A DNA stretch of 64,000 nucleotides from Marinospirillum celere (GCF_900112235.1 NZ_FOLH01000002.1:372001-436000), one strand, 5' to 3'; shown: positions 19,848-29,212, numbered from the stretch's first letter. Notes: generated by a model not told the origin, from the letters alone. Numbers and translations are program-made.

Positions 19848-21185
19848 ATGGCGGATGATTTGTTCAGCGCAGGCGGGCCAACCAGCTGGCAACCTCTAGC
19901 GGCACGAATGCGGCCACGCAACCTCAGTGAGTTTGTTGGTCAAGACCACCTGCTGGGCCAGGACAAATCGTTACGTCAGGCGCTGGAAGCCGGGCAGCTG
20001 CACTCAATGATCTTCTGGGGGCCTCCAGGAGTCGGTAAAACAACCCTGGCCCGTTTGCTCGCAGAGCAGGGAGAACTACGCTACACCAGCCTGTCAGCAG
20101 TTATGAGTGGTGTTAAAGAAATACGTGCGGCGGTTACTGCGGCTCAGGAGCATCAGCAATTTACTGGTAAGCCAACTCTCTTGTTTGTTGATGAGGTGCA
20201 TCGCTTTAATAAATCCCAGCAGGATGCCTTCCTGCCCTACATTGAAGATGGCACCTTTCTTTTTATAGGGGCAACCACAGAAAACCCTTCGTTTGAACTT
20301 AATTCCGCCTTACTGTCCCGAGCCAGAGTTTATGTACTCAAATCACTTAGTGAAGAGGTTTTGCAAGGGCTGCTGATGCAGGCGCTGGCTGATACTGATC
20401 GGGGTTTGGGTCAACTGGGGCTGGTAGCAGAAGCCGAGACTCTGCTGACCCTGGCCAGGGCCGCTGATGGTGATGCCCGGCGGGCACTGAATTTTTTGGA
20501 AATTGCAGCCGATCTTGCTGAAGAAGGGCAGATTACCGAAAAAACCATTGCCGAAGTCGTTCAAGAAAGTTTAAGGCGTTTTGATAAGGGCGGTGAAGCC
20601 TTTTATGACCAGATTTCTGCGCTGCATAAAGCGGTGCGGGGCTCTTCACCGGATGCTGCCCTCTACTGGTTATGCCGTATGTTGGATGGCGGTTGTGATC
20701 CTTTGTATATTGCCCGGCGGGTCGTGCGCATGGCCAGTGAAGACATCGGTAATGCTGATCCGCGTGGCCTGCAGTTGGCCCTGAATGCCTGGGATGTACA
20801 AACCCGGCTAGGTAGCCCCGAAGGTGAACTGGCCATTGCCCATGCCGTGGTCTATTTGGCCGTAGCAGCCAAGTCCAACGCCGTTTATAACGCCTTTAAT
20901 GCGGCCATGAAAGCAGTTAAGTCATCACCTAGCTATGAAGTGCCCCTGCATTTACGTAATGCACCGACAGGTCTGATGGAAGAGCTGGGCTATGGTGCAG
21001 ACTATCGCTATGCCCACAATGAGCCTGAAGGCTATGCGGCTGGAGAAAACTACTTGCCTGAACAGCTGGCAGGCACTTGCTACTACCAGCCAGTAGAAAG
21101 GGGGCTGGAAATCAAAATTGCTGAAAAACTGCGCTATTTAAGACAGCTGGATGCAGCGGCTAACCAGGAAAAGCCCAGCCAGTAA
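19848..21185 (+). CDS. rarA: Replication-associated recombination protein A (MgsA/RarA AAA+ ATPase)
   Basis: RarA is a clamp-loader-like AAA+ ATPase that acts at stalled replication forks. The 445-residue protein has Walker A GPPGVGKT at 58-65, Walker B LLFVDEVHRFNK around Asp115, sensor GATTENPSFE and the C-terminal tetramerisation region with SPSYEVPLHLRNAPTGLM. It starts two bases after lolA with its own GGAG site. Its last 26 bp overlap the convergent end of pilD. Confidence 0.95.
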   Translation: MADDLFSAGGPTSWQPLAARMRPRNLSEFVGQDHLLGQDKSLRQALEAGQLHSMIFWGPPGVGKTTLARLLAEQGELRYTSLSAVMSGVKEIRAAVTAAQEHQQFTGKPTLLFVDEVHRFNKSQQDAFLPYIEDGTFLFIGATTENPSFELNSALLSRARVYVLKSLSEEVLQGLLMQALADTDRGLGQLGLVAEAETLLTLARAADGDARRALNFLEIAADLAEEGQITEKTIAEVVQESLRRFDKGGEAFYDQISALHKAVRGSSPDAALYWLCRMLDGGCDPLYIARRVVRMASEDIGNADPRGLQLALNAWDVQTRLGSPEGELAIAHAVVYLAVAAKSNAVYNAFNAAMKAVKSSPSYEVPLHLRNAPTGLMEELGYGADYRYAHNEPEGYAAGENYLPEQLAGTCYYQPVERGLEIKIAEKLRYLRQLDAAANQEKPSQ

Positions 21186-22032
21186 CCAGCAACCAGCTAC
21201 CCAGCCTCAAGGTTTGCGCTAACTCCCAGCCACCCAGTAACAGAGCCAGCCCGCCGAGGATCAAATGAGGTCCGAAGGGCAAGGCCTGCCCCTGCCACCT
21301 CTTACCTAGCTTTAGCAGCAAGGCAGCAACCAAACCCGACAGGGAAGCCAGCAAGACAATAGGAACCAGGGCAGGAGCACCCAACCAGGCTCCCAGAGCG
21401 GCTAATAATTTAAAGTCGCCATACCCCATGCCTTCTCGTCCAGTCAACAGCTTGAAGACCCAATAGAGGCTCCAGAGACTTAGATAGCCCAGAAGCGCAC
21501 CGACAAAGGCTTGATTAAATAACTCCGGTGAAGAAAACCACCAGTGAAAGGTGAGTCCGGCCCAGACCAGTGGCAAGGTCAGAAAATCAGGCAGAAGGCG
21601 AGTTTGGGCATCAATAACGGCCAAGGCCAAGAGCGTAAAAGCCAGACCCATAAACGCAAGCGATTGGAGGCTGGCCCCATAGCGCCAGGCGATCATCAGT
21701 GCCAGGCAACCAGCAGCCAGTTCAACGCCGGGGTAGAGTCTGGAAATGGGTGTTTTGCAGCTGGCGCACTTGCCTTTGAGCAGTAGCCAGCTGATTACAG
21801 GTAAGTTGTGGTACCAACTGACATGCGTTAAGCAGGCAGGGCAGTGGGATGCTGGCCAGGATAAGCTGAGTTCAGGAAGCTGGGTTTCGCCCCAGCTACG
21901 CCTAAGCATTAGCGGCAAGCGATAAATCACCACATTTAAAAAACTACCGATAACCAAGCCCAGCAGGCTGGCAAAGACTAACCACAGCCAAAAAGGCCAG
22001 AAACTGGCATTCAGGGCAGCCAATTCACTCAT
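21160..22032 (-). CDS. pilD: Type IV prepilin peptidase / N-methyltransferase PilD
   Basis: PilD cleaves the leader of type IV pilins and type II pseudopilins and methylates the new N-terminus. The 290-residue inner-membrane protein has a zinc site of Cys64, Cys67, Cys89 and Cys92 (CPAC and CASC), the IDAQTRLLPD segment and the GMGYGDFKLLAALGAW motif that carry the aspartyl-protease residues. Several hydrophobic helices cover the rest. Its ATG overlaps the pilC stop. In the same window it would serve both PilA and the Gsp pseudopilins of the partial T2SS cluster. Confidence 0.95.
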   Translation of the reverse strand: MSELAALNASFWPFWLWLVFASLLGLVIGSFLNVVIYRLPLMLRRSWGETQLPELSLSWPASHCPACLTHVSWYHNLPVISWLLLKGKCASCKTPISRLYPGVELAAGCLALMIAWRYGASLQSLAFMGLAFTLLALAVIDAQTRLLPDFLTLPLVWAGLTFHWWFSSPELFNQAFVGALLGYLSLWSLYWVFKLLTGREGMGYGDFKLLAALGAWLGAPALVPIVLLASLSGLVAALLLKLGKRWQGQALPFGPHLILGGLALLLGGWELAQTLRLGSWLLVTGWAFPG

Positions 22033-23249
22033 TAGAGAATATCACCCATCTGGAAGATAGGCAGATACATGGCTACGACCAGACCACCAACGATTATCCC
22101 CAAGACCGCTATAACCAGGGGTTCCAAGAGGCTGGTCATGGAATCCACCAGGGTGTTGACTTCTTCTTCAAAAAAATCAGCCACCTTAACCAACATGGTG
22201 TCCAGGGCCCCTGACTCTTCCCCTATGGCAACCATCTGGTTGACCATGGTAGGGAATAGCTTGGTCTGGCGCATACTGAAATTAAGTTGCTGACCTGCGG
22301 CTACATCATCTTTCATGCTCGCAACAGCATCACGATAAACTAGACTGCCTGTGGAACGGCCAGCAGAATCCAGTGAGTCCACTAAAGGAACCCCTGCAGC
22401 AAAAGAAGTGGCCAGGGTGCGGGCAAAGCGTGCAACAGCAGATTTGTGAAGCAACATGCCTATTACAGGAAGCCGCAAGGCCAGTTTGCTAAGCCGGTAA
22501 GCAAAGGTTTCTGAGCGCTTGCGCATCACTAGAGTTAAATATATAGCCGCAAGCATTCCACCGAAAACCAGATACCACCATTCCTGCATAAAGCGAGACA
22601 TGTTAATGACCATTTGGGTGAAGGCTGGAAGTTCGGCCCCAAAACCAGCAAACATGCGCTCAAACTCAGGAACCACCTTCACCAGCAAAAGGCCAGCGAC
22701 CCCTAAGCCGATGACCATGACAAACACCGGATAGTAGAGGGCTTTTTTGATTTTATTCTTCAGAGACTCCATGCGCTCTTTGTAAAGAGCCACCCTTTCC
22801 AGCATATTTTCCAAAGCGCCTGAGGCTTCACCAGCTTCTACCAGGCTGCAAAAAAGATCATCAAATACTTTAGGGTGCCGACGCAAAGCCTGGGCGATGG
22901 GCGTACCTGAAGAAACCTGATCCCTCAAATCAATAAGGAGGTCCCGCATTTTCTTTTTGGTTTGGCTTTCAATAGTGATACTCAACGCCTGAACCGCAGG
23001 AACCCCGGCTTTAATCATGGTCGCCAGTTGCCTGGAAAATAAAGTGATGTCCCGGGCAGTAATTTTCTCACCAAACCCCAGTGAGAAATTGGATTTTTTG
23101 CGAATGCGCTTGGGTGAAATACCCTGTTCACGCAGTTTTGCCCGCACCAGATTGATATCTTCAGCTTCTATTTCACCGGATATCTTTTCACGGCGGGCAT
23201 TGGTGCCCTGCCAATGGAATAAATGAATTTTGGGTGGTTTTTTATCCAT
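22032..23249 (-). CDS. pilC: Type IV pilus inner-membrane platform protein PilC
   Basis: PilC is the GspF-family membrane platform that couples the PilB motor to pilus assembly. The 405-residue protein has two GspF repeats: the first with FSRQLATMIKAGVPAVQAL and VEAGEASGALENML, the second with FARTLATSFAAGVPLVDSL and IGEESGALDTML, separated and followed by membrane helices. It starts 11 bp after pilB and runs into pilD with a one-base overlap, giving a pilB-pilC-pilD operon. Confidence 0.96.
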   Translation of the reverse strand: MDKKPPKIHLFHWQGTNARREKISGEIEAEDINLVRAKLREQGISPKRIRKKSNFSLGFGEKITARDITLFSRQLATMIKAGVPAVQALSITIESQTKKKMRDLLIDLRDQVSSGTPIAQALRRHPKVFDDLFCSLVEAGEASGALENMLERVALYKERMESLKNKIKKALYYPVFVMVIGLGVAGLLLVKVVPEFERMFAGFGAELPAFTQMVINMSRFMQEWWYLVFGGMLAAIYLTLVMRKRSETFAYRLSKLALRLPVIGMLLHKSAVARFARTLATSFAAGVPLVDSLDSAGRSTGSLVYRDAVASMKDDVAAGQQLNFSMRQTKLFPTMVNQMVAIGEESGALDTMLVKVADFFEEEVNTLVDSMTSLLEPLVIAVLGIIVGGLVVAMYLPIFQMGDIL

Positions 23250-23260
23250 AGCGTCTCAGC

Positions 23261-24976
23261 CTACTCCATGGTTACACGTGTTAATTCATCAACACTGGTC
23301 AGGCCTGCCAGTACCTTCTTGCGTCCCGCTTGGCGAAGATCATCAAAACCCTCGGCTCTGGCCTTGCGGTCAATCTCTAAAGCGCTCGCAGAATGCATGA
23401 TCAAGTCGGCCAGTTCAGGGGTAATCTTGACCACTTCATAGATCCCGATACGGCCCTTGTAACCCTTGGTGCAGTGAGTACAACCAACAGCATCAAAAAT
23501 ACCCTTCGCATTGATTTGTTCTTGAGTAAAACCCAACTCCAAAAGTGTGTCTTTCGGCAACTCAGTCGGTTTGCGACATTTGGGGCAAAGTTTTCTGGCC
23601 AGGCGCTGGGCAATGATTAGCTGCACAGAAGCGGCCAGGTTATAAGAAGGTATGCCCATATTCATCAGGCGATTCAAAGTCGCTGCTGCTGAGTTGGTAT
23701 GCAGGGTTGAGAGTACCAGGTGCCCGGTCTGTGCTGCCTTGACTGCCGTTTCAGCGGTTTCCAAATCACGGATCTCACCCACCATAACCACATCAGGATC
23801 CTGGCGCAAAAAAGCCCGCAAAGCAGCGGCAAAGTTCAATCCCACCTTGGTATTGATGTTGACCTGATTGATACCTTCCATATTGATTTCAACCGGATCT
23901 TCGGCACTGGCAATATTTCTTTCCGGGCTGTTTAGTAGATTCAGACCTGTGTAGAGGGTTACGGTTTTACCGCTACCCGTTGGCCCGGTGACCAGAATCA
24001 TCCCCTGAGGCCTGGCTAGGGCCTGTTCATAAAGCTTTTGCTGATCGGCCTCAAAGCCCAATTGTTCTATGCCCATTTTGGCGGCATTGGCGTCCAGTAT
24101 CCGCAGGACGATCTTTTCACCCCAAAGAGTGGGCAGGGTGTTGACCCTAAAGTCGATAGAGCGGGTTTTGGACAGTTTGAGTTTGATGCCGCCATCCTGA
24201 GGGATACGCCGCTCAGAAATATTTAGCTTGGCCATCACCTTCAAACGGGCTGCCAAGCGTCCACGCAGTGAAAGTGGTGGGCGGGTCATTTCATGCAGGA
24301 TACCATCGATACGGCAGCGAACCCGGTAACTATGCTCATAGGGCTCAAAGTGAATATCCGAAGCCCCGCGACGTATGGCATCCAAGAGCACCTTGTTGAC
24401 AAATTTAACGATGGGTGCATCATCCTTGCCACCGATGCCATCATCCAAATCTTCTTCTTGAAGTTGGCTTTCGCCCGTTTCCAAGCCTTCTAGCTCACTG
24501 TCATTAAGATCACCCAGGGCACTGATATCTGTTTCCAGTGAGTCTTCCAGGATTCGATGTAACTTAATTTCAGATACGATTACTGGATAGATAATCAAGC
24601 CTGTTTGGAACTGAATTTCGTCAATGGCAGCCAGGTTGGTTGGTGTGGTCAGGGCAAGCGTCAGCTGATTCCCCTTTAAAAAAACAGGTAGAGCCTGGTG
24701 CTTGCGTAGTAAATTTTCATTGACCAGCTTCTTTGGGAAAAGCTTGGGTTCCATTGCTTCCAGATCAAGATAAGGAAGGCCGAACTCTTCGGCAATCAAG
24801 CTAGCAAGTTGGTCACTATCAATATGGCCAGTGGAGTTCAGGTAATGGCTAAAGGATAGGTTGCTCTCTTTAGCCTTGACCTGGGCGGCCAGCGCTTCAC
24901 TTTCATCCATAAGGCCTTGGCGAATCAAGCGTTTGGACAAAGAGCTCAGCACGTGAGGATTGGATACATCCACCAT
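23261..24976 (-). CDS. pilB: Type IV pilus assembly ATPase PilB
   Basis: PilB is the hexameric extension motor of type IV pili. The 571-residue protein has an N-terminal MshEN-like domain, Walker A GPTGSGKT at 331-338, an Asp box near GASDIHFEPYEH (204-215), Walker B VVMVGEIRDLETAE, a His box GHLVLSTLHTNSA and the tetracysteine CPKCRKP...CTHC zinc motif. It is divergent from pilA across 218 bp that must hold both promoters. Confidence 0.96.
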   Translation of the reverse strand: MVDVSNPHVLSSLSKRLIRQGLMDESEALAAQVKAKESNLSFSHYLNSTGHIDSDQLASLIAEEFGLPYLDLEAMEPKLFPKKLVNENLLRKHQALPVFLKGNQLTLALTTPTNLAAIDEIQFQTGLIIYPVIVSEIKLHRILEDSLETDISALGDLNDSELEGLETGESQLQEEDLDDGIGGKDDAPIVKFVNKVLLDAIRRGASDIHFEPYEHSYRVRCRIDGILHEMTRPPLSLRGRLAARLKVMAKLNISERRIPQDGGIKLKLSKTRSIDFRVNTLPTLWGEKIVLRILDANAAKMGIEQLGFEADQQKLYEQALARPQGMILVTGPTGSGKTVTLYTGLNLLNSPERNIASAEDPVEINMEGINQVNINTKVGLNFAAALRAFLRQDPDVVMVGEIRDLETAETAVKAAQTGHLVLSTLHTNSAAATLNRLMNMGIPSYNLAASVQLIIAQRLARKLCPKCRKPTELPKDTLLELGFTQEQINAKGIFDAVGCTHCTKGYKGRIGIYEVVKITPELADLIMHSASALEIDRKARAEGFDDLRQAGRKKVLAGLTSVDELTRVTME

Positions 24977-25194
24977 AAAGCCTGGATTCCTTATTTCAGT
25001 TGCACCGGATAGTCAAAGGATTATGACATTGGTAGACTTGGCTAGGCTAGGTAACAGCTTGCATTTTAATTAACAGATTGACTAAAATCATTGTTGCATT
25101 AGGTAACAAAGTGTTTCATAGTTGCCATACAAGCTCAAGACTTCCCGCAGGGAAGCTGGATACTAAATTTTGAAATTTTAAAGGAGAAGGTTGA

Positions 25195-25599
25195 ATGAAA
25201 GCCGCTCAACAAGGTTTTACCCTGATTGAACTTCTGGTTGTTATCGCCATTATCGGCATCCTGGCCGCCGTCGCTGTGCCTCAGTATCAGCGCTACATTG
25301 ATAGAGCTGAGGCTTCTTCATTGTTTGCGACTGCAACAGCCTATCGTACAGCTGTAGATGCAGCTATCTTCTCAGGTGACGATCCAACTGATGACGATAT
25401 TATTCCTCTTGATGATGAGAATGACACTAGTGTAGCTATAGCTGAAGATGGTGAAGATCATACTATCACTGCTAGCAATGACCGTGGATCAGTCACTCTG
25501 ACCAGAACTGAAGCAGGTCGCTGGAGCTGTGTGCATGATTTCGAAGGTGTGAATTTGCGTAATTGCTCTGGACCAGATGGAACACCAGCCACACCTTAA
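25195..25599 (+). CDS. pilA: Type IV pilin PilA, strongly acidic
   Basis: The precursor has 134 residues with a short leader (MKAAQQG) cut by PilD before [14 protein letters not shown], whose Glu5 and hydrophobic spine are intact. The C-terminal Cys pair (WSCVHDF and LRNCSG) would close the D-loop. The middle is unusually acidic: [16 protein letters not shown] lies near residues 61-76. AAGGAGAAGG precedes the ATG. I looked for the usual sigma-54 promoter (GG-N10-GC) in the 218-bp upstream region and found only an off-spaced match (GG at spacing nine from TTGC). It is monocistronic or leads weakly into the next gene, because a terminator follows. Confidence 0.94.
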   Translation: MKAAQQGFTLIELLVVIAIIGILAAVAVPQYQRYIDRAEASSLFATATAYRTAVDAAIFSGDDPTDDDIIPLDDENDTSVAIAEDGEDHTITASNDRGSVTLTRTEAGRWSCVHDFEGVNLRNCSGPDGTPATP

Positions 25600-25647
25600 A
25601 ACAGTAGTTGCGATAAGCCTATAGCTTAAATAATTATACTATCAGGA

Positions 25648-25678
25648 AGGAGTAGCTTTAAAAGGCTGCTCCTTTTTT
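25648..25678 (+). terminator. Rho-independent terminator after pilA
   Basis: AGGAGTAGC (25648-25656) pairs with GCTGCTCCT (25665-25673) with one G-U pair, followed by a T run. The next gene's ATG comes only a few bases after the T run, at 25682. Confidence 0.8.
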
Positions 25679-25681
25679 ATT

Positions 25682-26488
25682 ATGTCCTACTTACCTGTTT
25701 TTTTGGGATTGACGTTACTTTTCTTATCTTTGGCAGTAACTGTCGTTTTTGATTTTTTTGGTGTCTCTGCTTTAGCTCTGTTTTTTATAGACGACTATCC
25801 TCTGGTATATTATTCAATTTTTAGTGAAGGGCGAACTATTGAAAAACTCCAATGGTTCTTCCTTGCTTCAGGTGCTTTGCTAAGTGCTTTAGTGTATGGC
25901 TCAATAGGCACTTCTCCAGCACGGAGCATAGAACGGAGGGCTTTTTTTCTTTTTTCTGCCGGGTTTTTCTTGATGTTTTTAGAAGACTGGATGAATATTC
26001 GTCATCTAATCTCATCAGCTTATATGATTCCCTTGTTTGAAGCTTGGTTGAGTAGCACTCAGGCACGCATGATTTGGGAAGCTGTTTTCTACTTCTTCCT
26101 TGCATCCATTATGGTAGGTGCTTTTTGGTGCCTCCTAAAATCAGGCTCTAGTGAATTAAAGCCTAATAAGCGATTGACCTTTGGTTTTGTTCTTTATGGT
26201 ATGGTTGGTTTTGGTTCGGCATTTCGTCGGCTTTTTGAGTGGCAGGAGCGTTTGGGAAATACCATTATTGATAGCCTAAACCTCAAAGCTATTGAAGCTT
26301 GGCAAGAAGCCTTCTCTATCTACTATCATGAACTTGAGCAGAATCCTGATTATGGGTTTTCTCCAGGCTATCTTTTGGTGGACCATTTGGTTGAGGAGAG
26401 TCTGGAATTGATAGCAGCCAGTTTTTTACTAAGTGGATTGCTAGCGATTAGTTTGCCTTATTACCGGAAGCTGCAAAGCTATAGCTAA
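25682..26488 (+). CDS. Unrecognised polytopic membrane protein downstream of pilA
   Basis: I do not recognise this 268-residue protein. It has about six hydrophobic segments (near residues 5-35, 58-75, 85-105, 135-155, 165-180 and 240-258). Conserved-looking polar elements are FLEDWMNIRHL near 99, RRLFEWQERLG near 180 and DHLVEESLELIAASFLL near 232, acidic and His residues next to membranes. It is AT-richer than its neighbours. Its start abuts the pilA terminator and lacks a clear Shine-Dalgarno site, so expression may depend on read-through or a promoter inside pilA. It does not look like the known pilin glycosylases TfpO or TfpW. Confidence 0.75.
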   Translation: MSYLPVFLGLTLLFLSLAVTVVFDFFGVSALALFFIDDYPLVYYSIFSEGRTIEKLQWFFLASGALLSALVYGSIGTSPARSIERRAFFLFSAGFFLMFLEDWMNIRHLISSAYMIPLFEAWLSSTQARMIWEAVFYFFLASIMVGAFWCLLKSGSSELKPNKRLTFGFVLYGMVGFGSAFRRLFEWQERLGNTIIDSLNLKAIEAWQEAFSIYYHELEQNPDYGFSPGYLLVDHLVEESLELIAASFLLSGLLAISLPYYRKLQSYS

Positions 26489-26687
26489 TTCTTCTGGTAG
26501 GAATGCAGGCTCCTATCTGCATACTAAAGACATAATTGACAACAGGTATACTGAAGTGTTTCGTGGGTCGTTTACTAAGCCATTGCTTTTTAAAGACTTC
26601 CCGAAAAATACGCTAAATTCTGTAAAGTTTTGCTGATTTTTGCCGATCTCCTCTATTGATACGAATACACTTGATGAGGGCTTGGCT

Positions 26688-27380
26688 ATGTCCAGCGAAA
26701 ATCTTTCTATTTCATCAGCTCCAGTCACCACGCCGGGTCAGGCTAATCCGCCCAAAGCGCGTGCTGCGGAGGTTCTGGATGCTAAGCGCACGGATGCCCC
26801 TGAAGTGAACACTAAAGAACGGGGTAAAGACTGGGCTCAAGCTCAGGCTGAGTCTCGTTTGGAAGCCAATGCTGGTTTGCTTCAGGCAATGTTTGGTAAA
26901 GCGGATAGTCGCGGAGCCAATGCTCAGAAGATTAATTATCAAGAAGTAGTTATTAAGCTGGAAGAGGTTCTGCGAAAAGAATTGGGCGATGATAACTTCA
27001 GTTTGGAAAAGTTGGCTGCAAAAACTTCAGGTGTTGAAGGCCAGGAAGACTATTGGTCGCCAGAAAAAACAGCTGATCGCATTGTTACTGGCGCGACTGG
27101 CTATTTTGAAGCTTTCAAAAAGCAGAACCCCAGTCTTTCGGAAGAAGAAGCCTTAGACAAGTTTATGGATATCATCACGCCTGCCATAGACCGTGGTTTT
27201 AATCAAGCCAAAGAGATACTGCAAGGCTTTGAGATTTTCAAAGGTGATGTGCAAGAAAATGCCGAACGGACTTTGGAGCTGGTTCATGAAAAGCTGGATC
27301 TTTTCCGTGAACGGGTTCTGGGCAGTAAGGAAGATAAACCCTTGTTTGATGATACCCAAGGGTTAGAAGACAAGAGCTAA
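26688..27380 (+). CDS. DUF5610 domain-containing protein
   Basis: This is a cytoplasmic-looking protein of 230 residues without signal peptide or membrane segment. The N-terminal 80 residues are Ser/Ala/Pro-rich and probably unstructured. From about residue 85 the sequence is helical, with ADRIVTGATGYFEAFKKQNP and EEALDKFMDIITPAIDRGFNQA, which I recognise as DUF5610, a domain of unknown function found in gammaproteobacteria. The frame is open from a TTG at 26640, but the ATG at 26688 has AGGG seven bases upstream and is preferred. A terminator follows. Confidence 0.8.
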   Translation: MSSENLSISSAPVTTPGQANPPKARAAEVLDAKRTDAPEVNTKERGKDWAQAQAESRLEANAGLLQAMFGKADSRGANAQKINYQEVVIKLEEVLRKELGDDNFSLEKLAAKTSGVEGQEDYWSPEKTADRIVTGATGYFEAFKKQNPSLSEEEALDKFMDIITPAIDRGFNQAKEILQGFEIFKGDVQENAERTLELVHEKLDLFRERVLGSKEDKPLFDDTQGLEDKS

Positions 27381-27400
27381 TTAGCTGTAAAGATGAATAA

Positions 27401-27432
27401 AAACGGCCCTAAGATTTTAGGGCCGTTTTTTT
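27401..27432. terminator. Bidirectional terminator between the DUF5610 gene and aroG
   Basis: A perfect 12-bp stem, AAACGGCCCTAA with TTAGGGCCGTTT, has a four-base loop and a T run on both strands. It lies between convergent 3' ends. Confidence 0.9.
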
Positions 27433-27448
27433 GTTTCGCGACTAGGAA

Positions 27449-28543
27449 TCAGACGTTTTTAACGGCTCTTTGACGACGCTCTTCAAGTACTGGGCGTAGT
27501 TTTTCAGCCATTTCTGTCAGGGCTTTTTCGGTGGTTTCCCAGTCGATGCAGGCATCGGTGACGGAGACGCCGTATTGCAATTGTGATTTATCTTCTGGGA
27601 TCTTCTGGTTGCCCCAGCCAAGGTTGGATTCAATCATCAAACCAACGATTGACTCATTGCCATCGGTGATCTGGTGGGTGACGTTATCCAGTACTAGTGG
27701 CTGGAGGCCGGGATCTTTGTTGGAGTTGGCGTGGCTGCAGTCAATCATAATGTTTTGGGCCAAGCCTGCCTTGTGAAGATCTTTTTCACAGAGTTTGACG
27801 CTGACTGAGTCATAGTTGGGCTTGCCGTTGCCACCGCGCAGAACAACATGGCCGTAGCTATTGCCTTTGGTACGAATAATCGCGACCTGTCCTTCGCTGT
27901 TGATACCCAGGAAGTTGTGTGGATGTGCCATGGACTTCAGGGCATTAACCGCAACATCCAAACTACCGTCAGTGCCATTTTTAAAGCCGACTGGGCAGGA
28001 AAGGCCACTGGACATTTCACGGTGGGTCTGGGATTCGGTCGTGCGTGCGCCTATCGCACTCCAGGCAATGCAGTCTTGCATATACTGGGGTGAGATGGGG
28101 TCCAGGGCTTCGGTTGCCAGTGGCAAGCCCATTTCTGAAAGCTTGACCAGAAGTTTACGGCCCAGGTGCAGGCCTTCTTCAATTTGGAAGGAATCATCCA
28201 TGTGAGGGTCGTTGATCAAACCCTTCCAGCCAACGGTAGTGCGGGGCTTTTCAAAATACACACGCATCACCAAGTAGAGACTGTCACTGACTTGGTCGGC
28301 CAGTTTTTTTAGGCGTTCGGCATATTCCAGCGCTGCATCAATATCATGAATTGAGCAGGGACCAACAATCACAAAGAGTCTGGGGTCCTTGCGATCTAGA
28401 ATATCCTGTATGACCTGGCGACCTTCATAGACGGTTTTTTCAGCCGCTTCTGTCAGGGGTAGCTTGTCTTTCAAGCGATCTGGAGTAATCAAAATTTCCT
28501 GGGCAGCAACATTCAGGTTGTCGACCCTTTTGTTATCAGACAT
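27449..28543 (-). CDS. aroG: 3-deoxy-7-phosphoheptulonate synthase (class I DAHP synthase)
   Basis: This enzyme condenses phosphoenolpyruvate and erythrose 4-phosphate to open the shikimate pathway. The 364-residue protein has the class I signature FVIVGPCSIHD near 70, GWKGLINDPHMDDSF, GARTTESQTHREMSSGLSCP and MIDCSHANSNKD with metal and substrate residues. The frame is open 80 codons further upstream, but MSDNKRVDNLN with AAGGA seven bases before it is the family start. Which aromatic amino acid inhibits it cannot be told from the sequence, so the aroG symbol is used generically for aroF/G/H. It is followed by nothing on its strand before the terminator. Confidence 0.93.
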   Translation of the reverse strand: MSDNKRVDNLNVAAQEILITPDRLKDKLPLTEAAEKTVYEGRQVIQDILDRKDPRLFVIVGPCSIHDIDAALEYAERLKKLADQVSDSLYLVMRVYFEKPRTTVGWKGLINDPHMDDSFQIEEGLHLGRKLLVKLSEMGLPLATEALDPISPQYMQDCIAWSAIGARTTESQTHREMSSGLSCPVGFKNGTDGSLDVAVNALKSMAHPHNFLGINSEGQVAIIRTKGNSYGHVVLRGGNGKPNYDSVSVKLCEKDLHKAGLAQNIMIDCSHANSNKDPGLQPLVLDNVTHQITDGNESIVGLMIESNLGWGNQKIPEDKSQLQYGVSVTDACIDWETTEKALTEMAEKLRPVLEERRQRAVKNV

Positions 28544-28622
28544 AGGTTTTCCTTGGATACATAGAAATGGCGGTGATAGAAAATTCCCCCATTGTATTGT
28601 ATGCAGGCAGTTAAGGAAAACC

Positions 28623-28949
28623 TTACAGACAATTATCCGGCTTGGGGAGGCCAGCCAGGCGGGCCGCTGCTTTGGCAGGGCTTTCACCAAAAAGCTGCAT
28701 GAGGTAGATGCTGCGTGCCTTATCCGGGCCCAGGTGCTGGCGTAGATATTTGCTAAAGGGGCGCATGGCCGGGGAGAGTTCATATTCCTGATAGAACTGG
28801 CGCAGTAGGTGCAGAATTTCCCAATGGCTGGCTGTCAGGCTTTTGCCCTCATCAGCAGCCAGGGCTTCAGCAACTGTTTCGTTCCAGTCATTGAGGTTCT
28901 CCAGATAGCCTTCTGGGTCTAGGGGAGGAAGGTTACCAGCTACAGACAC
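28623..28949 (-). CDS. tusE: Sulfur relay protein TusE (DsrC family)
   Basis: TusE takes sulfur from TusBCD and hands it to MnmA for 2-thiolation of tRNA U34. The 108-residue protein has the DsrC core HWEILHLLRQFYQEYELSPAMR and ends in LPKPDNCL with the penultimate Cys107 that carries the persulfide. The second DsrC Cys used in dissimilatory sulfite reduction is absent (RLAGLPKP), so it is of the TusE rather than the dissimilatory type. It overlaps tusB by 17 bp. Confidence 0.92.
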   Translation of the reverse strand: MSVAGNLPPLDPEGYLENLNDWNETVAEALAADEGKSLTASHWEILHLLRQFYQEYELSPAMRPFSKYLRQHLGPDKARSIYLMQLFGESPAKAAARLAGLPKPDNCL

Positions 28950-29211
28950 GCTCAGCCTCCAGTGCTCGCTCTACCCACTGGACAGCGGTCACTCGGGTCA
29001 GGGGCCAGTTGGCTAAAGTACTTAAGCCGCGGGCATCCAGATCCTGCTGTAACACCAGCAGCTCAACCCCTGGGGGTAGGGTTTGCAAAGCCTGTTCATC
29101 CAGTGCCAGAAAAACAGCCGCTTCTATGAGCAGCAACTGATCACCTGCTTCTAAAAAGGGGCGGCAGCTTTCCAGTTTATTCGCGGCATTAAGTTGGTGC
29201 AGGGTTGCCAT
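28933..29211 (-). CDS. tusB: Sulfurtransferase complex subunit TusB (DsrH family)
   Basis: TusB is the small structural subunit of the TusBCD heterohexamer. The protein has 92 residues in the DsrE/DsrH fold: MATLHQLNAANKLESC at the start, GDQLLLIEAAVFLAL and PLTRVTAVQWVERALEAERV at the end, where VQWV is a family hallmark. It is one base after the tusC stop and overlaps tusE. Confidence 0.88.
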   Translation of the reverse strand: MATLHQLNAANKLESCRPFLEAGDQLLLIEAAVFLALDEQALQTLPPGVELLVLQQDLDARGLSTLANWPLTRVTAVQWVERALEAERVCSW

Positions 29212-29212
29212 A

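Noticed and set aside
25000-25194. Sigma-54 promoter for pilA
   Set aside because: The usual GG-N10-GC pattern with TGGC and TTGC was not found; the nearest match (GG before TTGC near 25047-25060) has spacing nine, so I did not annotate it.
28544-28783. N-terminal extension of aroG
   Set aside because: The 80 extra codons are not similar to DAHP synthases, and a good ribosome site precedes the ATG at 28543.
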